Positions 8,178-15,751 of a stretch of 64,000 nt of DNA are shown in pieces. How positions within the stretch are numbered: the stretch's first letter is position 1; each line of letters opens with the position of its first letter. Source of the DNA: Clostridia bacterium (lineage in GTDB: Bacteria > Bacillota > Clostridia > Christensenellales > Aristaeellaceae). The stretch lies in NCBI GenBank assembly GCA_017524725.1, contig JAFXUZ010000067.1:17864-81863 (forward strand), in the 5' to 3' direction. Below the pieces are notes generated by a model. It did not search any database and had not been told where the DNA came from. It worked only from the letters and a program-made list of their open reading frames with translations. A program made the position numbers and the translations under genes.

Positions 8178-8846
8178 TTACCGCCAGCTTTCCCGCTCCC
8201 TGCCATGCCTGCGGGATACATACCCCTCCCGGATCGGATGCGCCGCCGGCTCCGGGATATCCAGGACGAAGCGTTCAAAGGCGTTGACGATCCGCGTATC
8301 ACCGTATTCCATGATCCGGGGCACGCTGGGATCGTAATTCATATGTACGTGCCCGTGCAGGAAATACGCGGGCTTCCAGCAGTCCATCAGGTCCAGAAAG
8401 CATTTGAATCCCCGGTGGGCGATGTCTTCCTTGTCCCCGCATCCGGTGGGCGCGGCATGGGTCACCACCACGTCCACACCGCCCGCTTTGCGGATCTGGC
8501 GGCGGACGTGGCGGATGCGCCGGGCCATCTCCTCCTCGGTAAACTGGTAGGGGCTTTCGGAATTGTATTTTTTGCAGCCCCCCAGGCCCAGGAAACGGAC
8601 GCCGCGGAAAACATACACCGCGTCGTCCAGGTTTTCACACCCTCCCGGCGGATCGGAAGCATACCTCGCGTCATGGTTCCCCGGCACATACAGGACGGGC
8701 TTGTTGGTCATGGTCACAAGGAATTCCAGGTATTCTTTTTTCAGATCCCCGCAGGATATGATCACGTCCACGCCGTCCACACGCTCAGGCCGGTAAAAAT
8801 CCCACAGCGCGCGGCTTTCCACGTCCGAAACGAGGAGCGCCTTCAT
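8178..8846 (-). CDS. calcineurin-like metallophosphoesterase
   Basis: A 222-residue metal-dependent phosphoesterase. The dinuclear-metal motifs occur in order: VSD (6-8), CGDLK (about 32-36), VPGNHDARY (about 55-63), VVTHAAPTG (about 127-135) and HGHVHMN (about 165-171). The N-terminal Asp is followed by VE instead of the usual xH, as in several small YfcE-like relatives, so the first metal site may be altered. First gene of a two-gene unit with the thioesterase. Substrate is unknown. Confidence 0.85.
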   Translation of the reverse strand: MKALLVSDVESRALWDFYRPERVDGVDVIISCGDLKKEYLEFLVTMTNKPVLYVPGNHDARYASDPPGGCENLDDAVYVFRGVRFLGLGGCKKYNSESPYQFTEEEMARRIRHVRRQIRKAGGVDVVVTHAAPTGCGDKEDIAHRGFKCFLDLMDCWKPAYFLHGHVHMNYDPSVPRIMEYGDTRIVNAFERFVLDIPEPAAHPIREGYVSRRHGRERESWR

Positions 8847-8916
8847 CGGGTCTCACTCCAATCCGAATTATTCTTTTGTCCCTGTCTTCTCAATGTCCGG
8901 CCTGCCGGCGGAAGGA

Positions 8917-10980
8917 TCATTCCCCCGCTTTCGGTCCGTCCTGCGCATCTGTTTTCCCGGCTTTTTCCTCGTCCGCTTCCGTATTCCGGTTTTCTGTCCC
9001 GTCCGCCGTATCCTCCGGAGGAGCTTCTCTTTCGTCCGCCTCCTCCTCCGCGGCGGGGCCGCTGTCCGATGCCTTCAGGCGAAGAAGGCCGGCGGTCTCA
9101 CGGCTGAAGGGCATCAGCTCATCCACGTCCGGGATGCTTCCCTCCACCTCTTCCAGGAGCCAGTTCATCTCCATGATCTCCGCCGGGGTATACCAGCGGT
9201 CGCCGGATGAACGCAGATGCCCCTGCTGGTCCCTGAGGGTGCACAGGAAGGGATGGATGGTGCCGCTGATCAACCCGTTCCTGAGGATATTGACCAGGTC
9301 CGTGACCCCCACCGGCAGGTCTTCCGCCATCCTTACGTCCATGACGCCGCTGTTCATGCCCCACCAGTAATTGACTGACGCGGAACCGTCGTTTTTCTCC
9401 CAGCCGCCGTCCAGGATGCTGCGCACGATCTTCTGGTACATCCTGCCCCAGTTCCAGACGTCCCTGCTGATGTTTCTTAAGGTCCCGTCCTCCATGCACA
9501 TGACTGTATTCCACGCGTCGGCATCCTTGGCGGCCCCGGCAGTGTAGCCGTTCACCACCCTGACGCCCGCGGCCCGCAGCTCCTCCAGGGGATCGCCTGG
9601 CAGGCTGGACCATTTCAGCAGGACCCGGGTCCCCGGGGCTGTCATCCTGACGCCCAGGGCAAAAGCGTTGACCGCCGCCGGGGTCCCCAGGATGGGATAA
9701 CGGGCGATATACCCTACCGGCGCACCGCCGCTGAGGACCCCCGCCGCCGCCCCGGCGGCAAATTCCGCTTCGTACAGGCGGCAGTAATAGGTACGTACGC
9801 CGGTATAGGGGACCGACAGGGCGCACACCAGCACCTTCAGGCCCGGATGCATGGCAGCGACGCGGCGCGCGCTGGCCAGGAGGGTCGGAGCCGTGGCGAA
9901 GATCACCTGCGCCTGGTCACGGACCGCCTGTTCCATGGTCTCGTCCTCGCTGTCCTTGGCCGCGATATAGGTCTGCACTTTGATCTGGCTGCCGAAAGCC
10001 TCCTCCAGGCGCTTGCGTCCTTCGTCGTGCCCGTGGGTCCAGGCACTTTCCTCCGGATCCGCGGCGTGCACAAAGGCTATGTTCAGCGTGGGATGGGATA
10101 TTCCGTCCAGGATCTGGCGCACCAGGCTTTTGCCCTTGTCGCCGATCTCCGGGGCCACGGACACCTGGGTCTTTTCCTCCTGGGCCGCAAACTTCAGATC
10201 CGGCAGCAGGGCGGTCAGTTTTTTGCGCAGGCCCTCCTCACTGTCCTTGAGCAGTTCGGCGTACGGATACAGTTCCAGCAGGCCCAGCATGGCCTCGCTC
10301 AGGGATTTCTGGGGCATCTGGGAAAGGATCTGCCCTCCGCACACATTGCCGAAACGGTAATGGAACGCTTTGAACGTGTGCCTTTCCTCTTCCGTCCATA
10401 CGTGGTCTTTGTCAAACCCCAGCAGCTCCGTAAAGCGGGCGTACCTGCCGGGGCGGTTGAACTGCACCCGGTACAGGGAGCTCATTTTGTAAAAATGCAG
10501 GAACTCGTAATATGCCTGCACTTCCGGGTCGTCGCTCCAGAGGGGGATGACACGGGTGACCGTGGCCATGATGGTGGGGGATTTGAAGCTTTTCAGCACA
10601 CTGACCCGCTTGTGTCCCTCCATTACATAAAACCGGCCCATGTATTCCATGCAGGTGATGGGATCGTGGATCCCGGTATCGGACAGGTGCGCCTCGCACA
10701 GCGCGATCCATTTGCCGGCAAATTCGCTTCCCTCGGGCAGGATGGGCATCATGTTCCCCGCAAAGGCCGTTTTCCTGCCGGCGGCCAGGGTGCCCACGAT
10801 CTGGTCCGCAGGGATCTCGACGGTCCCGACCCTTGTCTGCCCGGATGTGCGCGTTTCGTTCATCAGGTCCTCCAGGACCTCGGGATATGGATTTTCATGG
10901 GCCGCCATATGGGCGTTATAATACTTCAGTCCTTCCTTTAAGGCAAGGCGGTACTGCGCAATGGCTTCTGATATCGACAT
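8917..10980 (-). CDS. ParB-fold / BMP (PnrA-like) domain fusion, cytosolic
   Basis: A 687-residue protein with no signal peptide and no membrane segment. Residues about 45-160 contain a ParB/sulfiredoxin-type fold marked by GRFYVMEGHKRVSVLKS (about 117-133). Residues about 290-600 resemble the basic membrane protein/PnrA substrate-binding fold: TLNIAFVHAADPEESAWTH, a VIFATAP strand, AGAAAGVLSGG and GYIARYP. The tail after about 630 is acidic and probably disordered. BMP domains usually bind nucleosides outside the cell as lipoproteins; joined to a ParB-like fold in the cytosol, this one may be an intracellular ligand-sensing or DNA-linked protein (inference). The start at 10980 has GGAGG seven bases upstream; the frame extends to 11031 without a site. 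It has its own strong promoter. Confidence 0.7.
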   Translation of the reverse strand: MSISEAIAQYRLALKEGLKYYNAHMAAHENPYPEVLEDLMNETRTSGQTRVGTVEIPADQIVGTLAAGRKTAFAGNMMPILPEGSEFAGKWIALCEAHLSDTGIHDPITCMEYMGRFYVMEGHKRVSVLKSFKSPTIMATVTRVIPLWSDDPEVQAYYEFLHFYKMSSLYRVQFNRPGRYARFTELLGFDKDHVWTEEERHTFKAFHYRFGNVCGGQILSQMPQKSLSEAMLGLLELYPYAELLKDSEEGLRKKLTALLPDLKFAAQEEKTQVSVAPEIGDKGKSLVRQILDGISHPTLNIAFVHAADPEESAWTHGHDEGRKRLEEAFGSQIKVQTYIAAKDSEDETMEQAVRDQAQVIFATAPTLLASARRVAAMHPGLKVLVCALSVPYTGVRTYYCRLYEAEFAAGAAAGVLSGGAPVGYIARYPILGTPAAVNAFALGVRMTAPGTRVLLKWSSLPGDPLEELRAAGVRVVNGYTAGAAKDADAWNTVMCMEDGTLRNISRDVWNWGRMYQKIVRSILDGGWEKNDGSASVNYWWGMNSGVMDVRMAEDLPVGVTDLVNILRNGLISGTIHPFLCTLRDQQGHLRSSGDRWYTPAEIMEMNWLLEEVEGSIPDVDELMPFSRETAGLLRLKASDSGPAAEEEADEREAPPEDTADGTENRNTEADEEKAGKTDAQDGPKAGE

Positions 10981-11030
10981 TGATAACCTCCAAATACTGC
11001 TTGTGCGCTCGGCCGCGGCCGCGCGGCCCA

Positions 11031-11059
11031 ATTATAATCACAAGTGCCTTTAAATGCAA
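11031..11059 (-). promoter_or_regulatory. promoter of the ParB-BMP fusion gene
   Basis: On the minus strand -35 TTGCAT (11054-11059), 17-bp spacer, -10 TATAAT (11031-11036). A GC-rich palindromic stretch (11011-11028) follows in the untranslated leader. Confidence 0.7.
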
Positions 11060-11136
11060 CACCCCGTGTCATTTTCGTCTCATCCAGTATAGCACCCCCT
11101 TCGCCCGGACGCAATCTTTCGCCCCAAAGCTCCGTG

Positions 11137-11165
11137 TTGAAACCGGCACAAGTTTGTGCTATCAT
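11137..11165 (+). promoter_or_regulatory. promoter of the SGNH esterase gene
   Basis: -35 TTGAAA (11137-11142), 17-bp spacer, -10 TATCAT (11160-11165), about 54 bases before the start codon and divergent from the ParB-BMP promoter. Confidence 0.6.
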
Positions 11166-11218
11166 CCGATTATGTGAAAAAACCGCCCCAAAGGCGGACG
11201 TTTGGGAGGCAGAAAACG

Positions 11219-11893
11219 ATGCCCGACATTTATATTATCGGCGATTCCACCGTAGAGGACAACACCCCGCCCTTCCGGGGCTGGGGCTGGGCGCTGAAGG
11301 ACCTCGCCGCCCCCGGCATAGGCGTAAAAAACCACGCGCTCTCCGGCCGGTCCAGCAAATCCTTCCTGGACGAGGGACTTTTTGAGCCCGTACGCAAAGG
11401 CATGCGGGAGGGAGACCTGCTCCTGATCCAGTTTGGCCACAACGACGAAAAGGACGACGCCGAGCGCCACACCGATCCCGAGACCACCTTTATCGCCCAC
11501 CTTAACCTGTACTGCGACGCCGCGGTACGCTGCGGCGCCCAGCCGGCGCTGATCACCCCGGTCAGCCGGCGCTTTTTCGCCGGACCCGACAGCGTATTGT
11601 ACACCCACGGGGAATACGCCCCGGCCGTAAGGCAATTGGCCAAATGGCGCTGCCTGCCCCTCCTGGACCTTGAAAACGCCAGCCGGGAGGTGTACCTTGC
11701 CCTGGGCGAGGAGAAGACCGCCGAACTGTTCGTCCGCCTGAAGCCCGGCGAGCACCCGGACTTCCCCGACGGGCACGACGACAAGACCCATTTCAATGAG
11801 ACCGGCGCCAGGCGCATGGCCGAACTGGTGGCTGGCATGATGCGCGCCGACCCCCGCACCGCGCCCTTCGTCCGTCCCGCAGGCGGAGAATGA
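11219..11893 (+). CDS. SGNH/GDSL hydrolase, rhamnogalacturonan acetylesterase-like
   Basis: A 224-residue SGNH-family esterase, most like rhamnogalacturonan acetylesterases. These remove acetyl groups from the pectin backbone. Block I is IGDSTVEDN with nucleophile Ser10, the glycine block is NHALSGRSSKSF, the Asn block is QFGHNDEKD, and the DxxH block DKTHFNETG carries the catalytic His. There is no signal peptide, so it would act on imported oligosaccharides. ATG at 11219 has GGGAGG upstream; the frame runs further up without a site. It fits the pectin island 2 kb away, although it lies outside that cluster's operons. Confidence 0.8.
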   Translation: MPDIYIIGDSTVEDNTPPFRGWGWALKDLAAPGIGVKNHALSGRSSKSFLDEGLFEPVRKGMREGDLLLIQFGHNDEKDDAERHTDPETTFIAHLNLYCDAAVRCGAQPALITPVSRRFFAGPDSVLYTHGEYAPAVRQLAKWRCLPLLDLENASREVYLALGEEKTAELFVRLKPGEHPDFPDGHDDKTHFNETGARRMAELVAGMMRADPRTAPFVRPAGGE

Positions 11894-12016
11894 CATATGT
11901 TCCCGGCCCCATCGGCGCCCGGATACCGCCGGGCTTCGCCCTTTTCAGCCCTGATGGGCTGATCCGCCGCCCTATTGTTAAGGAACGGAGCCGGCGTCCA
12001 TCGTGTCCCGAACGTT

Positions 12017-12051
12017 CAAAAAAGCACAGCCCACTGCCGGAGCTGTGCTTT
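12017..12051 (-). terminator. intrinsic terminator of the 48-residue repeat gene
   Basis: On the minus strand AAAGCACAGC and GCTGTGCTTT form a perfect 10-bp stem with an 11-nt loop; T residues continue to make a TTTTTT run. It lies 38 bases after the stop codon. Confidence 0.8.
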
Positions 12052-12088
12052 GTCGTATCCGGAAAAATGCCCCTTCGGCCGACGGCCG

Positions 12089-12904
12089 TCAGTAACCCCA
12101 GTAGCTGTCGTCCAGGATCTGGGCGATGACGTACAGGATCTCAAAGCTGCGGTAACTGCCGTTCACCTGCTGCTGGGCTGCGCTGGACGCGGAGGTATTG
12201 CCGGAACGGTAGCTGTTCCACACCGTAGAGATCGCGTTGGAATAGGATCCGTCGTCCAGCATCTGGGCAACGACGTACAGGATCTCAAAGGTACGGTAGG
12301 TGCCGTTCACCGCCTGCTGGGCCGCGCTGGACGAGGAAGTATTGCCCGAGCGGTAGCTGTCCCACACGGTCTGGATCGCGTTGGTCCAGGAGCCGTCATC
12401 CAGGATCTGGGCGACGATGTACCAGATCTCAAAGGTACGGTAGGTGCCGTTCACCAATTGCTGGGCCGCGCTGGACGAGGAAGTGTTTCCCGAGCGGTAG
12501 CTGTCCCACACGGTCTGGATCGCGTTGGTCCAGGAGCCGTCGTCCAGCATCTGCGCGATGATATAGCCCGCTTCAAAGGAACGGTACGCGCCGTTCACCG
12601 CCTGCTGGGATGCGCTGGACGAGGAAGTATTGCCCGAACGGTAGCTGTCCCACACGGTCGAGATCGCGTTGGAGTAGGATCCGTCCGTGTTCAGGATCTG
12701 CGCGATGATATAGCTGATCTCAAAGGTACGGTAGGTGCCGTTCACCAGCTGCTGAGGCGCGCTGGACGCCGAGGTATTGCCCGAGCGGTAGCTGTTCCAT
12801 ACCGTCTGGATGGAATTGGACCAGCTTCCCGCCGTCACCGGCGACACCGCTCCCACGGCCAGGCACAGCACCAGGATCAGACTGAGCCACTTTGCTTTTT
12901 TCAT
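12089..12904 (-). CDS. secreted protein of five 48-residue repeats
   Basis: A 271-residue protein with a signal peptide (about 1-25, ending VTA-G). The mature part is almost wholly five tandem copies of a 48-residue unit; the first copy has one extra residue. The unit has a constant core W(D/N)SYRSGNTS followed by AAQQxVNGxYRxFE and a hydrophobic helix YxxAQxLDDG. Ser, Asn, Gln and aromatic residues dominate, there is no cysteine, and no catalytic motif is evident. I do not recognise the family. The pattern suggests a helical surface or matrix protein. It has its own promoter, ribosome-binding site (GGAGGG) and terminator, so it is monocistronic. Confidence 0.75.
   Translation of the reverse strand: MKKAKWLSLILVLCLAVGAVSPVTAGSWSNSIQTVWNSYRSGNTSASSAPQQLVNGTYRTFEISYIIAQILNTDGSYSNAISTVWDSYRSGNTSSSSASQQAVNGAYRSFEAGYIIAQMLDDGSWTNAIQTVWDSYRSGNTSSSSAAQQLVNGTYRTFEIWYIVAQILDDGSWTNAIQTVWDSYRSGNTSSSSAAQQAVNGTYRTFEILYVVAQMLDDGSYSNAISTVWNSYRSGNTSASSAAQQQVNGSYRSFEILYVIAQILDDSYWGY
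12104..12826 (-). repeat. five in-frame tandem repeats of 144 bp
   Basis: The repeat unit codes for 48 residues and is conserved at the DNA level, most clearly between copies 3 and 4. The last copy breaks off just before the stop codon. Confidence 0.9.
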
Positions 12905-12954
12905 TGTTATGTTTTCCCTCCAATCAAGCCCCGGTCCCGGGTCCTCTTGCGTCT

Positions 12955-12983
12955 ATTCTAACGCATCCGGCCATTTTTTACAA
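12955..12983 (-). promoter_or_regulatory. promoter of the 48-residue repeat gene
   Basis: On the minus strand -35 TTGTAA (12978-12983), 17-bp spacer, -10 TAGAAT (12955-12960), 51 bases before the start codon. Confidence 0.6.
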
Positions 12984-13020
12984 TAGCCGTGCCCTTTATT
13001 TACACCGGCTGTTTTGCCCG

Positions 13021-15636
13021 TCACAGTTCAAGGCGGTAATCTTCCTTTAGGACGGCTTTCAGTTTGTCCCCGGCGGGCATCTTCTCCTGCGCGAAGGCGA
13101 GGATCTGGATCACGTTCAGGCACCACTGGGAAATGTAATTGGTGGATATCCATGGGATCTCGTCCATTTCCTCCCCGTCCGCGGTCCGCGCGTACGCCCG
13201 CGGGCGGAAGCCCTCGGGATCGTATTTCATCGGCGCCGCCTTCATCAGTTCGTGCCAGGCACGGTCCACCGTCACGGGATCGTTCATGGCCGTGCCGGCG
13301 TACGCCCCGATGGCGGCAGCCACATAGCGCATGGTAAAGCCCCGTCCCCTGGACATGTCCCCGTAAAGGGCGTCCCGCTCCTCCGGTGTCATCATGTAAA
13401 GCCGGCCGTAATCCGCGGCCATTTTTTTAAGCTCCGGCAGGTCCATGGCGTCGGCGGCCTCCAGGAGGGCCTGCAGCGCCCCGAAGCAAAGAGTCAGGTG
13501 CACGTTCCCTTCCTGGTCCCCGTCGTAGGCCATCTCCCCTGATGCGGGATCAAAACGGAACTGGGTGCCGGATCCCATGCCCATGGGAGCCGCCATGATG
13601 CCCCGCATCCCCCGCACCGCCTTTTCCCGGAGGGCGGGCGACAGCGTGCGCTCGTACTCGGTCATCCAGTCGGAAAGGAGCGCCGTCCAGTCCGGCCCGG
13701 AGCGGCAGACAACCCTGTCCCCCAAACGGGTATACCAGGGAATGTTCAAAAGCGCGTCCTCGGCATGGGCCGTGTCCCTCAGGCACGCTCCCAGGCGCCT
13801 GTCCCCGGTAAGGTAATACATCACCCGGTGGTGCAGCGCCATGGACACCCGGGGCTCCTTGCAGGGACAGCCCCAGTGGCGCACATTGTGCCGGGAACCC
13901 GTGCCCCGGTATTTTCCCAGGTGATAGCTGTCGATTTCCGAAGCGTGGCGTGTCATGGCCTCCGCCATGGTGAACACGTCCTCACGCCCGGTCCTGAGGA
14001 AATAATACCACAGCCAGGACGTTGGCATCAGTTCCGTGTTCTGCCAGGCATAGCCGCCGACGTCGTATTTCCATGTATGCCTCAGGGAGTCATAGGAGTG
14101 CATCACGTCCCCGTAATCGAAGAATCCGTACCAGCGCCTCTGCCTGACCTGGCCCGCGTAGAAATCAAAGGCCTTTTCCAGCTGTTCCTCCAGTATTGCC
14201 GCCGGGCCTTCCTCCGCGGGCAGGCTCCAGGGCCCGAAAGCCCCAAGGCCGCGGAGGAGTTCCGCGTCCTGGACATACACCGGCGGCTTTTGCACCCGCT
14301 GTGCGAAGGCGAGGACCTCCCCATCGTCCCGCCAGCCCTCAAAGGGCAGGATCTCGCCCTCGCTGGTGGCGGCGATTCCCCAGGGATCCGCGCCGAAATA
14401 CTCAAAGCCCTCGTAGCTGGAATCCGGATAGCTCCTTCGGTCATAATGCCGCATATCCAGGGACGGGGCCGCCATGGCCTTGAACCAGATGGTGCAGACC
14501 GCTTCTTCCCCTTCCAGTCCACTGGCCTCCAGGGCGGAGGGGGACCTCTGCCAGAAGTCCCTGAGGCCCAGGAACACGCCTCCTCCCGGGGTCATGACCC
14601 CCAGTACTCCATCCCCCCGCCGCGACTTCCGGGCTGTGATCATCGCACAGTCTTCCCATGTCCTTTTTTCCACCAGGCAGTCCGCGTCCGAAAACTGGGT
14701 CAGCCGAAAGGTGCGCCATACCGGCAGGTCCGCGGAAACAGCCTCAAGCAGCTTCGTTCTTTCCGCATCCCCCGGAAAAGCGACCCGCTCTCCCCGGCGC
14801 TGCATTTCCCTGAAGGCGGTCCCGGTCCGGGGGATGCGGCTCTCCATCTGCTGGCAGTTTTCCCGGAACACGACGCCGTCCGCCGGTATGGCGATCTGCC
14901 TGTCCCATACCGGTCCCTCCAGGGGACAGTATAAACGCAGACCCATGCCCCGGATCATATCCCGGGCCGGGTCGCCGGTATAGAAAAAAGTGGACGTATA
15001 GCGGATGCCGTCGCATCCCGCGCCCAGGAGGAAGCGGATCTCAAAGGGCATCTTTTCTTCCTGCGCAAAGAAAAAGCCCCTGAACAAAAGCGCCAGCGCC
15101 GCGCCTTCCGTTTCGGCCTCCACGCTGTCGATCCGCGCCTTTCCGGGCACAGTGCTTACAACGCCGTCCTCATCCCCGCCCTCCCGGCGCTCCATAAAGA
15201 ACACCGGCTTCACCGCGCGGATCCGCACGGTGTTTTCAAGGCGGATATCGCAAAGCAGCGTGTCCCCTCCCGCGGGCGGCACGCGCATTTTCAGCCTTCC
15301 GGCGTCGATGGTCCATCCCCCGGGCCCTTTTTCCGTCCGGACTTTATCCCCTGCCTCGTTCCCGGCTTTTGCCGGGCACATATCTTCATCATCTGTTCCC
15401 GCCGTCACGACAGTTTTTTCGCCGAGATAAGCGCTTAAGGCGGTGTGCCTCGCCCATTTGACGCTGCCGTCCGGCCAGAAAGCCGCGGCTTCGGCGGAGG
15501 CGGGCACCTCTCTTCCGCCGCTTTCAAGCGTGAATACCGCCTCCTTCACCTGTCCCCTGGGCCACATGGTGCCGAAGGAGACCATGGGACCCGTGTGCCG
15601 GCCCTTGAGCAAATGCACCTCTGTGCGCGTTTTCAT
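13021..15636 (-). CDS. exo-rhamnogalacturonan lyase-family protein (PcRGLX/YetA-like)
   Basis: An 871-residue protein resembling the three-domain PcRGLX/YetA family, whose fungal member (family PL26) is an exo-acting rhamnogalacturonan lyase. The N-terminal RIFT-barrel-like domain begins with TEVHLLKGRHTGPMVSFG and continues with a GSVKWARH stretch. The middle is a beta-rich region, and the C-terminal half is an alpha/alpha-barrel-type region (ELMPTSWLWYYF, SRHNVRHWGCPCKEPR, YLTGDRRL). There is no signal peptide, so action on imported oligosaccharides is likely. The start at 15636 has AGGAGG eight bases upstream; the open frame to 15774 crosses the preceding gene's terminator and is ignored. 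It follows the solute-binding-protein gene but is separated from it by a strong terminator, so expression may depend on read-through. Confidence 0.7.
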   Translation of the reverse strand: MKTRTEVHLLKGRHTGPMVSFGTMWPRGQVKEAVFTLESGGREVPASAEAAAFWPDGSVKWARHTALSAYLGEKTVVTAGTDDEDMCPAKAGNEAGDKVRTEKGPGGWTIDAGRLKMRVPPAGGDTLLCDIRLENTVRIRAVKPVFFMERREGGDEDGVVSTVPGKARIDSVEAETEGAALALLFRGFFFAQEEKMPFEIRFLLGAGCDGIRYTSTFFYTGDPARDMIRGMGLRLYCPLEGPVWDRQIAIPADGVVFRENCQQMESRIPRTGTAFREMQRRGERVAFPGDAERTKLLEAVSADLPVWRTFRLTQFSDADCLVEKRTWEDCAMITARKSRRGDGVLGVMTPGGGVFLGLRDFWQRSPSALEASGLEGEEAVCTIWFKAMAAPSLDMRHYDRRSYPDSSYEGFEYFGADPWGIAATSEGEILPFEGWRDDGEVLAFAQRVQKPPVYVQDAELLRGLGAFGPWSLPAEEGPAAILEEQLEKAFDFYAGQVRQRRWYGFFDYGDVMHSYDSLRHTWKYDVGGYAWQNTELMPTSWLWYYFLRTGREDVFTMAEAMTRHASEIDSYHLGKYRGTGSRHNVRHWGCPCKEPRVSMALHHRVMYYLTGDRRLGACLRDTAHAEDALLNIPWYTRLGDRVVCRSGPDWTALLSDWMTEYERTLSPALREKAVRGMRGIMAAPMGMGSGTQFRFDPASGEMAYDGDQEGNVHLTLCFGALQALLEAADAMDLPELKKMAADYGRLYMMTPEERDALYGDMSRGRGFTMRYVAAAIGAYAGTAMNDPVTVDRAWHELMKAAPMKYDPEGFRPRAYARTADGEEMDEIPWISTNYISQWCLNVIQILAFAQEKMPAGDKLKAVLKEDYRLEL

Positions 15637-15702
15637 ATCCGCAGCCTCCTGTTCCCATCTCTTCCGGCAGGGACTCCCTTCCCGTTCCCCACCCGGCCTG
15701 TC

Positions 15703-15735
15703 AAAAAAGGGGCTGCCGCTTGCGGCGGCAGCCCC
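15703..15735 (-). terminator. terminator between solute-binding protein and lyase genes
   Basis: On the minus strand GGGGCTGCCGC and GCGGCAGCCCC form an 11-bp stem followed by TTTTTT. It lies 17 bases after the solute-binding-protein stop and would lower expression of the lyase gene behind it. Confidence 0.85.
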
Positions 15736-15751
15736 CGTGGGTCTTAAGTGA

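Noticed and set aside
12104..12826. Tandem 144-bp repeats as a CRISPR-like array
   Set aside because: The repeats are contiguous without spacers and code in frame for a signal-peptide protein.
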